A DNA stretch of 64,000 nucleotides from contig CAVXVZ010000005.1 of assembly GCA_963765375.1 (NCBI GenBank), positions 496,001 through 560,000 on the forward strand, given 5' to 3'. This document shows, one piece after another, positions 26,190-35,295 of the stretch. The position numbers were made by a program, and so were the translations under genes. The notes under the pieces are model-generated. The model searched no databases. It had not been told where the DNA came from and was given only the letters and a program-made list of their open reading frames with translations. This stretch comes from Roseiarcus sp963765375. GTDB lineage: Bacteria; Pseudomonadota; Alphaproteobacteria; Rhizobiales; Beijerinckiaceae. Each line of letters starts with the position of its first letter. Positions within the stretch are counted from its first letter, which is position 1.

Positions 26190-28535
26190 TCACTTCGCCG
26201 CGTCCGGCGGCGGCGCCGGGTAGGGGATGCGCAAGCCCGCTTCGCGCATCCGGCGCAGGACGTCGAAATTGATGTCGCTGCGGGTCCGCTCGCCGAACTC
26301 GATGTCGTCGACGAAGCAGATGAGATTGAACTTGAGCGCCCAGTCGGCGAATTCGGCGAACAGCACCGTCGGCGCGGGAATCCTGAGCACGAGGTCCTGC
26401 GCCTTGGCGGCGGCGATCAGGAGGTCGCGCACCTGTTCGAGATCGCTCTCGTAGGCGACATTCACCGAGACGATGATCCGTCCGACCCGGTCGTTGTGGA
26501 CCCAGTTCTTGACCACGCCGCTGACCAGATTGGAGTTCGGCACGATCAGGGTGCCGCGATCGAAGGTCTCGATCTCGGTCGCCCGCGCATTGATGGCGCG
26601 CACGAATCCCTGCTCGGTTCCCGCCACCACCCAGTCGCCGACCCGGATGCCGCGCTCCCACAGGAGGATGAGGCCGGAGACGAAATTGTTGGCGATGGTC
26701 TGCAGGCCGAAGCCGATGCCGACCGACAAGCCGCCGGCGATGAGCGCGAGCTTCTGGACGTCGAGGCCGATTTGCCCGCCCGCCAGCAGGACGGCGACGA
26801 TCGCGCCGGCATAGCCGAAGATCGTCCTGACCGAATTCCTGACCCCGGCGTCGAGGCGGGTCTGGGGCAGGAGCCGGGAGCTCAGCCAGTCCTGGATCAT
26901 CCGCGTGATGAACAGCACGACGCCGAAGACCACGACCGCGCCGATCATCGACGACAGCGAGAGCGTGACCCCCCCGACCGAGAAGCCGAAATAGGCCGCC
27001 CTGAGCGCGCTGAACATGTCCTGCGACTGCACGCCCCACGGCGCGAGCACCGCCGCGATCGCGATGACCGCCACCACGATCCGCGCGACGCCTTGCAGGA
27101 TGACGACGATCTGGGCGAGCGCGTTGCGGCGCAGGCCGGTCATCGCCAGCAGTCCCGCCCCAACCGGCGCCTCCGGCCTGAGCAACGCCTCAGTCCCCTC
27201 CCGAACGATGCAGTCGATGAGGTAGAGCAGGGCGCCGAGGGCGGTGAGGTAGATCGCCTGATTGACCAGGAAAGTGGCGAAAGCGATGTAGCCGGTGAGC
27301 CCGGCGGCGAAAATGACCAACGCAAACGCCCAGCCAAGCGTCCTCAGCGGGGTCCAGGGGTCGGCTTGCGGCCCGCCGGCGGAGCCAGCCTGCGGCGCGC
27401 CGAGCTGGCGCAGCGCGTAAGCGATCACGAGCGAAATGAGGATCGCGCCCACGCCCCGTCCGGCGACCGCGATGTTGAGCGAGGCGACGGCGTCGGCGGC
27501 GGGCTCGATCAGCCGCTCGGCGGCCCAGATCGCCGCGATCGCGAGCGCTGCGCGATAGACGATCGACGCCGTGCGGTCGGTCATCGGCACGAGACGCCAG
27601 GCCGAGAGACCGGGAGCGAGCAGGCCGCGCCCAAGCGCGTTGACGACGATCACGGTTCGTGCGGCGTCGAGCGCCGCGTCGATGAGCCCCTGGACGCTCG
27701 GGTCGGACAGGTCGAAGGCGTCGAGCGTGCTCGCGAGCAGGCCGAGGGCGAGGATCGGCAGCATCGCCAGGACGAAGAAGATCCACCCCGCGGCGAGCGC
27801 GCGGCGGAGCCGGCCCGGGGCGCTCGCGCCTGGATCGCGATGGATGACCCGGCGGGTGAGCCATGCGAGCAGCGCGACGGCGAGCGCGAGCGCAAGCGCG
27901 ACAGCGGCGATCCCGATCTGCAGCGCCGGAGTCAGCCGCTCGCCGACCGCGCCGAGCCAGTTGCCGACCAGGCTCCGCATCACGCCGGCGTCGATCGGGA
28001 CTTCCCGCCAGACCGAGGCCCAGAGCTGCGGATTGAGGATGCTCGACGAGCGCGCGAATGTCTGGCGCGCAAACAGCTGGCGCCGCGCCGCGCTGATCCG
28101 GGTCGAGAGGTCGTCGGCCTGCAGCAGCATGGCGCGGGCGGCGCGCAGGTTGGCGTCGAGCGTGTCGCGCCGCTTTTTCTCGCTCTCGAGCTCCTTGGCC
28201 GCGACGTCGGTTGCGGGCGCGGCCTCGCCCGATTTCGGCGTCAGCTCCGCCAGACGTTTGGCGGAGGCGGCGAGCCGCGGCGTGAGGTCCGCGACCGCCC
28301 CCTGAAGAGCGAGGCCCAGCGCGTCGTTCTGGGCCTTGAGGGTCTGCAGATCGGCGTCGGTGAGGTTCTTGCCCCTGAGCGCCGCTTCGGTCGCGGTGAG
28401 GGCCGCGCGCGTCTGGTCGAGATCGAGCGGATGGGCGTCCTGCGCCCAGGCGCGCCCGAGGCCCATGAGGACGAAGGCGAGAACGGCCCCGAGAACGGCC
28501 CAATGCAACAGGCGCAAGGCGGACGCAGGCTTCAT
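26190..28535 (-). CDS. Large mechanosensitive channel, MscS family with DUF3772 domain
   Basis: A 781-residue inner-membrane protein. A signal sequence (to about residue 32, ending GRAWAQ) leads into a periplasmic coiled-coil DUF3772 region (to about 190). Roughly ten hydrophobic segments follow, then the MscS core with SVGIGFGLQTIANNFVSGLI, ERGIRVGDWV and LIVPNSNLVSGVVKNWVHND. Such multi-segment MscS paralogues (MscK/YbdG type) open under membrane tension during osmotic downshock. The start is set at ATG 28535; upstream codons to 28613 lack signal-peptide logic. Confidence 0.92.
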   Translation of the reverse strand: MKPASALRLLHWAVLGAVLAFVLMGLGRAWAQDAHPLDLDQTRAALTATEAALRGKNLTDADLQTLKAQNDALGLALQGAVADLTPRLAASAKRLAELTPKSGEAAPATDVAAKELESEKKRRDTLDANLRAARAMLLQADDLSTRISAARRQLFARQTFARSSSILNPQLWASVWREVPIDAGVMRSLVGNWLGAVGERLTPALQIGIAAVALALALAVALLAWLTRRVIHRDPGASAPGRLRRALAAGWIFFVLAMLPILALGLLASTLDAFDLSDPSVQGLIDAALDAARTVIVVNALGRGLLAPGLSAWRLVPMTDRTASIVYRAALAIAAIWAAERLIEPAADAVASLNIAVAGRGVGAILISLVIAYALRQLGAPQAGSAGGPQADPWTPLRTLGWAFALVIFAAGLTGYIAFATFLVNQAIYLTALGALLYLIDCIVREGTEALLRPEAPVGAGLLAMTGLRRNALAQIVVILQGVARIVVAVIAIAAVLAPWGVQSQDMFSALRAAYFGFSVGGVTLSLSSMIGAVVVFGVVLFITRMIQDWLSSRLLPQTRLDAGVRNSVRTIFGYAGAIVAVLLAGGQIGLDVQKLALIAGGLSVGIGFGLQTIANNFVSGLILLWERGIRVGDWVVAGTEQGFVRAINARATEIETFDRGTLIVPNSNLVSGVVKNWVHNDRVGRIIVSVNVAYESDLEQVRDLLIAAAKAQDLVLRIPAPTVLFAEFADWALKFNLICFVDDIEFGERTRSDINFDVLRRMREAGLRIPYPAPPPDAAK

Positions 28536-28719
28536 CGCAGGCAAAATGGCCCCGGGGCTGATTCGGCGGCGCGCTCCCTCATCCATCCGACCATGGCCGG
28601 GCCGCCGCGGCAACCGGGGCCGCCCACGCCAAGACTGCGTTCACTCTGCCTCGGGAAAAGGGCTGCGCGCTCGAAGCGGCTTTGTTAAAGGGGGGCTCGA
28701 GATTTTTGAGGGCCGTCTG

Positions 28720-29874
28720 GTGACCCCGACCGTTGAAGCGCCGACCTTTGCCGACCCCGTGAGTCAGGCGCCGCGCAGCGCCGGCGAGCGCGCGCTCGAT
28801 CATTTCCTCGCCGCGGGGTTCGAGCGGACCGAGCCGCCGGTCCTGCATCCGGCGGCGATCTTCCTCGACATGTCGGGCGAGGAGGTCCGTCGGCGCCTCT
28901 TCCTCACCGCCGGCGCCGCGGGCGAGGAGCTTTGCCTGAGGCCGGAATATACGATTCCCGTCTGCCGCGCCTATCTCGCTTCGGACAGGACCGGCGGCGT
29001 CGCCGAATATTCCTATCTAGGCCCGGTGTTCCGGGCGCGGGCGGGGCAGGGCGGCGAAGAGACCCAGACCGGGCTCGAGAGCTTCGGCCGCAGCGACGCT
29101 GAGGCGGCCGACGCGGAAGTGTTCGCGCTCAGTCTCGAGGCGGCGACGGCGGCGGGGGGCGGCCCGCTCGCCGCCCGGCTCGGCGACGCCGGCCTGTTCG
29201 AGGGCGTCCTCGCTTCGCTCGATGTCCCGGACGTCTGGCGCCGCCGCCTTCGCCGCGGCGTCGCCCGCGGGCGCGGCCTTGACGCCATCTTCAATCGCCC
29301 GAGCCAGGGCGCGCTCGCGCAAGCAGGCGTGCTGGCGGCGCTGGAAAGCGCCGATCACGCCGGCGCGAAGGCTTTGGTCGAGGACCTGCTGGCGATCGCC
29401 GGCATCGAGACGGTCGGGGGGCGCAGCGCCGGCGAGATCGCCGACCGGTTCCTCGAGCAGGCGTCGCTCCGGTCGGGCGAGCCAATGGAAGCCGAGAAGC
29501 GGGCGGTGCTGGAAGCCTTCCTGGCCATTTCGGGGGATCCCGACCAGGCCGCGATCGAGCTTCGCCGTCTTGCCGATTCCGCGAGGCTCGACCTCGATGC
29601 GGCGATGGATTCGTTCGAGTTGCGCAACGGCTTCATCGCCGCCCGCGGGGCAAGACTCGAGGCTATCCGCTTCAGCGCCGCCTTCGTGCGCGACTTCGAC
29701 TATTACACAGGCTTCGTATTCGAGGCCCACGATTCGGCCATCCCGGGCGCGAGGACCGCCCTCGCCGGCGGACGCTACGACGGGCTCGCCAGACGTCTCG
29801 GCGCTCCTTTAGACATTCCCGCCGTCGGCGCCGCCATCACTCTCGGCCGGCTCGCGAACGGGGAAGAGCGCTGA
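28720..29874 (+). CDS. hisZ: ATP phosphoribosyltransferase regulatory subunit HisZ
   Basis: A 384-residue class II aminoacyl-tRNA-synthetase-like protein without tRNA-charging function. It has LRPEYTIPVCRAYLAS (motif 2 region), YSYLGPVFRAR and the C-terminal DYYTGFVFEAHDS and LAGGRYDGLARRLG. HisZ binds HisG and gives allosteric histidine control of the first step of the pathway. The open frame begins at 28336, inside the antisense of the channel gene; GTG at 28720 is the best start. Its TGA overlaps the hisG ATG by one base (TGATG), so the two are coupled. Confidence 0.92.
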   Translation: MTPTVEAPTFADPVSQAPRSAGERALDHFLAAGFERTEPPVLHPAAIFLDMSGEEVRRRLFLTAGAAGEELCLRPEYTIPVCRAYLASDRTGGVAEYSYLGPVFRARAGQGGEETQTGLESFGRSDAEAADAEVFALSLEAATAAGGGPLAARLGDAGLFEGVLASLDVPDVWRRRLRRGVARGRGLDAIFNRPSQGALAQAGVLAALESADHAGAKALVEDLLAIAGIETVGGRSAGEIADRFLEQASLRSGEPMEAEKRAVLEAFLAISGDPDQAAIELRRLADSARLDLDAAMDSFELRNGFIAARGARLEAIRFSAAFVRDFDYYTGFVFEAHDSAIPGARTALAGGRYDGLARRLGAPLDIPAVGAAITLGRLANGEER

Positions 29875-30887
29875 TGCGCGCCTATTCCGGCAACGGCGCC
29901 GAGGCCCCGTTCGTGCTCGCCATCCCCTCCAAGGGGCGGTTGCAGGAGGCTGCGGCGGCGTTCTTCGCCCGCGCCGGCCTCGAACTCATCCAGGGGCGGG
30001 GCGTCCGCGACTATCGCGGCGCGATCGCCGGATTGCCTGGGGTCGAGGTCGCTTATGTGTCGTCGCCCGAGATCGTCGGCCAGCTCGCCGCCGGCCAGGC
30101 CCATTTCGGCGTCGCCGGCGAGGACCTGGTGCGCGAGAAGGTCCCCGACGTCGAGACCCGGCTCGCGCTCTTGAGCCCGCTCGGCTTCGGCCACGCCAAT
30201 GTGGTGGTCGCCGCGCCAAGGGCCTGGATCGACGTGCGCTCGATGGCCGATCTCGACGACGTCGCCTCGGCCTACCGCGCCAAGCGAGGCGAGCGGATGC
30301 GGGTCGCGACCAAATACGTCAACCTGACCCGCCGCTTCTTCGCCGAGCACGGCGTCGCCGACTACCGGATCGTCGAGAGCCTCGGCGCGACCGAGGGCGC
30401 GCCCGCCTCGGGCTCGGCCGAGCTCATCGTCGACATCGCCACCACCGGGGCGACGCTCGCCGCCAATGCGCTGAAACCCCTCGACGACGGAGTGATCCTC
30501 CGCTCGCAGGCGACGCTCGTGGCGTCGCTGACCGCGCCCTGGGGCGCCAGCGCCAGGCAAGCCGCCCGCGACATCCTCGCCCGGATCGCGGCGAGCGAGG
30601 AGGCCTTGAGGTCGCGCGAGGTCCGGGCGCGGCTGCCGAGCCCGGCCCATCTCGCGGTCGAGGCGGCTTATGAGCGGTTCGGCGCGGTTCCAGCGACCGG
30701 CGAGGACGTCGATCCGCACGGCTACGTCGCCCTTCACTGCGCCCGCGGCAAGGTCGCCGAGCTCGCCGGCTGGCTTTTGGAGAAAGGCGCCGAGCGGGTC
30801 AGCGTCGCCGCCCTCGAACAGGCGTTCAGCGCCCGCAACGCCCTCTACGAGGCGCTGGAGAAGCGGATCGGCCCGGGGGAGGGGTGA
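29874..30887 (+). CDS. hisG: ATP phosphoribosyltransferase HisG
   Basis: A 337-residue catalytic subunit joining ATP and PRPP, the first step of histidine synthesis. Motifs are AIPSKGRLQEAAAAFFARAG, the PRPP-binding ELIVDIATTGATLAANAL and the substrate region RVATKYVNLTRRFF. Short HisG forms that need HisZ are about 210 residues; this one carries a longer C-terminal part (VDPHGYVALHCARGKVAELA) like other rhizobial forms, yet still pairs with HisZ. hisZG is separated by 28 kb from hisBHA. Confidence 0.93.
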   Translation: MRAYSGNGAEAPFVLAIPSKGRLQEAAAAFFARAGLELIQGRGVRDYRGAIAGLPGVEVAYVSSPEIVGQLAAGQAHFGVAGEDLVREKVPDVETRLALLSPLGFGHANVVVAAPRAWIDVRSMADLDDVASAYRAKRGERMRVATKYVNLTRRFFAEHGVADYRIVESLGATEGAPASGSAELIVDIATTGATLAANALKPLDDGVILRSQATLVASLTAPWGASARQAARDILARIAASEEALRSREVRARLPSPAHLAVEAAYERFGAVPATGEDVDPHGYVALHCARGKVAELAGWLLEKGAERVSVAALEQAFSARNALYEALEKRIGPGEG

Positions 30888-30896
30888 GCGCCTTCG

Positions 30897-30940
30897 CACC
30901 TTCTCCGTCGGGAGAAGGTGGCGCGAAGCGCCGGATGAGG
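30897..30940. repeat. Short palindromic intergenic repeat after hisG
   Basis: ACCTTCTCC, loop GTCG, GGAGAAGGT (30898-30919) is followed at once by GGCGC-GAA-GCGCC (30920-30932) and GGATGAGGG. This double hairpin is a common dispersed intergenic element in alpha- and gammaproteobacterial genomes. Here it lies just past the hisG stop, where it may act as a transcript-end structure. It also marks the border to the degraded restriction-modification region. Confidence 0.7.
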
Positions 30941-30983
30941 GGACCGGCGCCGCCGGCGCCCTTGACGGCCGCGCCCTGGCCCG

Positions 30984-33900
30984 ATGAACAATCGATCCTC
31001 GATCAATTCGGAGCGCTCATTGCAAAAACCGACATTTGCGGGCGTCGTCTCGGCCTTCGGCGCCGAAGCCAAGGCCAAGCTCGATAATCCCGCCATTTCC
31101 GGCGCCCCGGAAGATCAGCTTCGGGCGCCGCTGGAACGGCTATTCCACGGCCTCGCCGCGCTCGACAGTTTCGCGCCGGCCGGCTTGTCGCTCGTCGGCG
31201 AAACGACGCTCTCGCAAATGCAGACGCGACCGGACTATGCGGTCATCGTCAACAACGCGCTTGTCGGCTTCATCGAGGTCAAGGCGCCGGGCAAGGGCTG
31301 CGACCCGCGCAAATTCGCCGACCCGCACGACAAGGCGCAATGGGGCAAGCTCAAGTCCCTGCCCAACCTCGTCTATACCGACGGCAATGGCTTCAGCCTT
31401 TGGCACAACGGCGAACTCGCCGCCAAAATCGTCCTGCTCGAAGGCGACATCGAAAGCGCTGGCGCGAAGCTGAAGGCGCCGGAGGCTTTGCGCGCGCTCG
31501 TGGCGGATTTTCTGACCTGGGCGCCGCAACCGCCGACCAGCGCCAGGGCCCTCGCGCAAACGAGCGCCCGCCTTTGCCGCCTGTTGCGCGACGAAGTTCT
31601 GGAGGAGATGGCGGCGGGTCACGGCAGCCTGCAGGGTTTGAAGCAAGACTGGCGGAAGCTCCTGTTTCCCGACGCCACCGACGAGCAATTCGCCGACGGT
31701 TATGCGCAGGCCGTGACCTTTGGCCTCCTGATGGCGAAGGCCTTCGACATTTCGCTCAAGGACGGAGTCGACCTGGCGGCGATCCAGCTGCGAAAAACGA
31801 ACACGCTGATCGGCACGGCGCTCAACCTTCTGACCCAGGACTAGGCCAATCAGCAATCGCTGAAGACCTCGCTTGGCACGCTGACCCGCGTCCTCAACGA
31901 AGTGAACTGGGCGACGCTCAGCAAGGACAAGCCGGAAGCCTGGCTCTATTTCTATGAGCATTTCCTCGAAGTGTACGACAACCGCCTGCGCAAACTCACC
32001 GGCTCTTATTACACGCCCCCGGAGGTCGTCGAGGCGATGGTCAACCTTGTCGATCAGGCCTTGCGCGGGCCTCTGTTCGAGCGGGTGGCGGGGCTCGCCT
32101 CCTCGGACGTCACGCTCGCCGATCCGGCAGTGGGAACGGGCACGTTCCTGCTTGGCGCCTTGCGAAAAATCGCCGCCAATGTCGAAAAGGATCAGGGGGC
32201 GGGCACGGTTCCAGCGGCGATCGCCGCCGCCGCGAAGCGGTTGTTCGGCTTCGAGTTGCAGTTCGGCCCGTTCGCCGTCGCGCAATTGCGATTGTTGGCC
32301 GAAATGCGGTCCCTGGCCAAGATGGCCGCGAAACAGGCCCCGCCCGAACTCAACCTCTACATCACCGACACGCTCGGCAATCCCTTCGTCGAGGAGGAGC
32401 AATTGCCGCAGATCGTCGAGGCCATCGCCAAATCGCGACGCGAGGCGAACAGGGTCAAGCGCGATCAGCCGATCACCGTCGTCATCGGCAATCCGCCGTA
32501 CAAGAATCAAGCTGGCGACAAGGGAGACTGGATCGAGCACGGCGGCAACGGCCGCGCTGCTCCCATGGATCGCTGGAGGCCGCCTCCGGAATGGGGCGTC
32601 AGCCAGCACGCCCACCATCTCAAGAATCTTTACGTCTATTTCTGGCGCTGGGCGACGCTAAAAGTCTTCGGCTCCGGGCGCTTCGCTGCCACCGGCCAGC
32701 CCGACGCTGACGAAGAAGGCATTGTCTGTTTCATCACTGTCGCCGGCTTTCTCAATGGGCCGGGTTTCGAGAGGATGCGCGACGACCTGCGCCGGACGTG
32801 CTCGGACATATGGGTAATCGATTGTTCGCCGGAAGGCCACCAGCCGGACGTGCCGACACGCCTCTTTCAAGGGGTGCAGCAGCCCGTCTGCATCGCGCTT
32901 GCGGCGCGCAGGCGTGGCAAGGATGACAAGACGCCGGCGCGCGTCCAGTTCCGCGCGCTGCCGAAGGGCAGGCGGGAAGAGAAGTTCAAGACGCTCGCGG
33001 CGTTGTCTCTCGACGCGAAGGACTGGGTCGACTGTCCGGCGGACTGGCGTGCGCCGTTCCTGCCGGAACTCGCTGGGAAATGGGCAGATTTCGCACCACT
33101 GCGCGAGCTGTTCGGCTACAACGGTTTGGGCGTTATGCCGGGCCGAACGTGGATTATCGCTCCTGATAGGGAGACATTGAAACGTCGCTGGGAGCAGATG
33201 GTCAAAGAGAAGGATGAAGCGAAAAGGGAAGAGCTGTTTCATCCACACGAAAGCGGCGACAAGACCTCAACGAAGGCTTCAAAGACGGGGCTGGCCGGGC
33301 ATGAGTTTCGCTCCCACTCGTGTCGAGTGACAAGGCGAACGCAATCTCTCCGGTACCCTATGAGTTTCGAAGCCTCGATCGGCAGTGGATCATTCCAGAC
33401 AATCGGCTGATCAATCGCCCCAATCCTACCCTGTGGAAAGGATGTTCAGACAAACAGATTTTTGCGACCGCCCTGGACAGAACCTCTCCAAGAAACGGTC
33501 CAGCCATTTCCTTTACTAACCTGATTCCCGATCACGATCATTACAACGGTCGCGGCGGCCGCGTTTATCCGCTCTGGGCCGATGCGCAGGCTACGCAATC
33601 GAACGTGCGGGCGGACGTGTTGCACACACACTGGCCAAAGCCTATGGCGCGCCGGGCGCGGCCGAGGACCTGTTCGCATACGTCGCTGCCGCGATGGCCA
33701 ATCCCGCCTTTACCGCGCGGTTCAAGGCCGATCTCGTTTGGCCGGGCTTGCGCGTGCCGCTGACCGCGGACAAGGCGCTGTTCGATGAGGGCGTCGCCCT
33801 CGGGCGCGAAGTGGTCTGGCTGCATTGCTACGGCGAGCGCTTCGTCGATGCGGCCGCCGGGCGTCCGAAAGGCCCGCCCCGCCTGCCGGAAAACGAGAGG

Positions 33901-34332
33901 CCGACCATTCCAGCAGACGTCGCCATTCCCGGCGCCCCGGAGCCTCTGCCCGAAACCACGGATTACGACACGGCCAAGCGGCGTCTCGTCATCGGCAAGG
34001 GCTTCGTCGAGAACGTCACGCCGGCCATGCGGACTTATGAGATTTCCGGCAAGAACGTGCTCGATCAGTGGTTCAGCTACCGCAGGCGCGACCGGACCAA
34101 GCCCATGATCGGCGACAAAAGGCCGCCCTCGCCGTTGGAAAAGATCCAGCCCGACGGCTGGCTCGCCGAATATACCGAGGACCTCCTGAACCTCCTCAAC
34201 GTCCTCGGCCGCCTCGTCGCGCTCGAGCCGCGGCAGGCCGACCTGCTCGACCGGATCGTCACGGGGCCGCTCGTCGCTGTCGCCGCCGAGGGTGAGGAGT
34301 CGGGGACAACGGCCGACGAGCCGTCGCAATAG
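30984..34332 (+). pseudogene. Single-chain restriction-modification enzyme (type IIG/ISP-like), broken by an amber codon and two frameshifts
   Basis: A gene for about 1,110 residues. The first part (30984-31841) has a PD-(D/E)xK nuclease motif: PDYAV at residues 83-87, then GFIEVKAPG. The same frame resumes directly after a TAG at 31842-31844 with SYYTPPEVVEAMV, the SAM motif DPAVGTGTFL and the N6-adenine methylase motif NPPY. About one lost base near 33325-33335 moves the frame to SSDKANAISPVPYEFRSLDR. A 2-base gain in the CA tract at 33623-33631 moves it again to the 33694-34332 end (target-recognition region, ending about WLAEYTEDLLNLL). No helicase domain was seen. It cannot produce the full enzyme as written. 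Confidence 0.85.
33623..33631. repeat. CA dinucleotide tract at a frameshift in the R-M gene
   Basis: CACACACAC lies where the reading frame of the restriction-modification gene breaks. Removing one CA unit restores the expected reading VLHTLAKAYGAPG. The tract is short, but slippage here would switch the C-terminal recognition domain on or off. Confidence 0.6.
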
Positions 34333-34391
34333 GACGCGCGATCTGGCAAACTGCGCCAGCCGACTCGCTTCCGAGTAAGACGAACCGCCGC

Positions 34392-34670
34392 ATGACCCGC
34401 CAGCTCGAACTGTTCGGCGAAAGCCAGCCTGAGCTTCCGGGCATCGCGGAGGCCGGCGCGGTCCATCGCGCCAATCCCGATGAGGTTCGCGCCGAACTCC
34501 TGCGCGTGCTCGCTCAAGTGCGCGCCGCGCAGAGCTTTCCCTGGGACACGCGCCGGACGCTCTATTGGCGCACGGTATTTCCGCAGATGACCAACTGGCT
34601 CCCGGCGGAGGAAGCCGCCCAGTTGCGCTTCGACTTCGAGACGGAAATCCGGCGGCTGGATACGGCCTAG
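34392..34670 (+). CDS. Small conserved hypothetical protein next to the R-M gene
   Basis: A 92-residue acidic protein starting MTRQLELFGESQPELPGI and containing TLYWRTVFPQMTNWLP and EEAAQLRFDFETEIRRL. I do not know a function. Similar short proteins seem to accompany this type of restriction-methylase gene in alphaproteobacteria, but that is recollection and not shown here. It starts 59 bp after the R-M stop on the same strand, so it may be a co-transcribed partner. Unlike its large neighbour it is intact. Confidence 0.65.
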   Translation: MTRQLELFGESQPELPGIAEAGAVHRANPDEVRAELLRVLAQVRAAQSFPWDTRRTLYWRTVFPQMTNWLPAEEAAQLRFDFETEIRRLDTA

Positions 34671-34799
34671 AGCCCGTTGCAACCGTGTGGAATCGAAGGC
34701 GGTGGCCGTGATCGAGGCGTGGTCCTCGAACCTCCCGGCCACGAGGGTTCAGGAGAACGCGAGATCCCATTTCGTCGTCGAAATTTGCCATACTTGCCG

Positions 34800-34862
34800 A
34801 AAAAAGCTCCCTGTTAAGTACGAAAAAGATCCCCTGTTATGGGCAAAAAACCTCTCTGTTAA
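34800..34862. repeat. Three iteron-like 22-23 bp tandem repeats
   Basis: Three imperfect units each consist of an A-run (5-6 A) followed by a CCCTGTTA-like core: cores at 34809-34816 (CCCTGTTA), 34832-34839 (CCCTGTTA) and 34854-34861 (CTCTGTTA). The 22-23 bp period is about two helical turns, so a protein could bind all three on one face. The tract is AT-rich within GC-rich surroundings and follows the small companion gene. Such spacing resembles replication iterons or recombinase/regulator sites. Confidence 0.7.
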
Positions 34863-35020
34863 TTCTGCTCACGTGACGCGGTAAATCCGGGGTTTTTGAG
34901 AAGGCAAGGCCGGCCAGCGGCTCTGGCGCCTGGCCTCTTTTGCCATTCGGAGGCGGCTGATGGGGGCGTCAATCCTCGTATTTTTCAAAGGCTTGCATCG
35001 TCTTTTCGAGAGACTCCTCT

Positions 35021-35252
35021 GTTTTCCTTTTCCAGAAACCAGACTCGTGCTAAAGTGCGCCCTTGGAGAATTTCGAACATGCGCGGGACCGACGGCGACA
35101 ATAAAATCTCGCCTTTCTGGTTTGCAAATTTTTTCGCCTGCCTTTGCAAATTCATCGGCCTTGGCATGTCATTAAGGCGCCGCTAGACGGAGAGAAGGCC
35201 CGACCCCGCCGGGCCGCGCAGAGGCCCGGGTCAAGCCAATCGCAACGTGCTC
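35021..35252 (+). repeat. 232-bp dispersed repeat, copy 1
   Basis: Nearly the same sequence (about nine bases in ten) recurs in the same orientation at 55098-55329. It runs from GTTTTCCTTTTCCAGAAAC to CAATCGCAACGTGCTC. Inside are a GGAG site and ATG with a 35-codon ORF, two TTTGCAAATT direct repeats, and a 7-bp hairpin CCGGGCC/GGCCCGG. Differences between copies change the ORF's residues and shift its frame, so a mobile or regulatory non-coding element is more likely than a gene. Both copies end just past the 3' end of a minus-strand gene. The 35,253-35,295 remainder shows nothing. Confidence 0.85.
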
Positions 35253-35295
35253 CAGGCAACGGCGCGCGCGGCCGCGATCGGCGGAAGCGACGTCG

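Noticed and set aside
25827..28688. 953-codon open frame opposite the MscS gene
   Set aside because: Composition is an Asp/Arg/Glu-rich antisense pattern caused by high G+C codon bias; the minus-strand frame has clear channel motifs.
31842..31844. Amber codon read through (e.g. pyrrolysine or suppression)
   Set aside because: Two further frameshifts in the same gene make simple decay more likely, and no suppressor system is visible.
35080..35187. 35-codon mini-ORF inside the 232-bp repeat as a real gene
   Set aside because: The second copy has residue-changing substitutions and a frameshift, so protein coding is not conserved.
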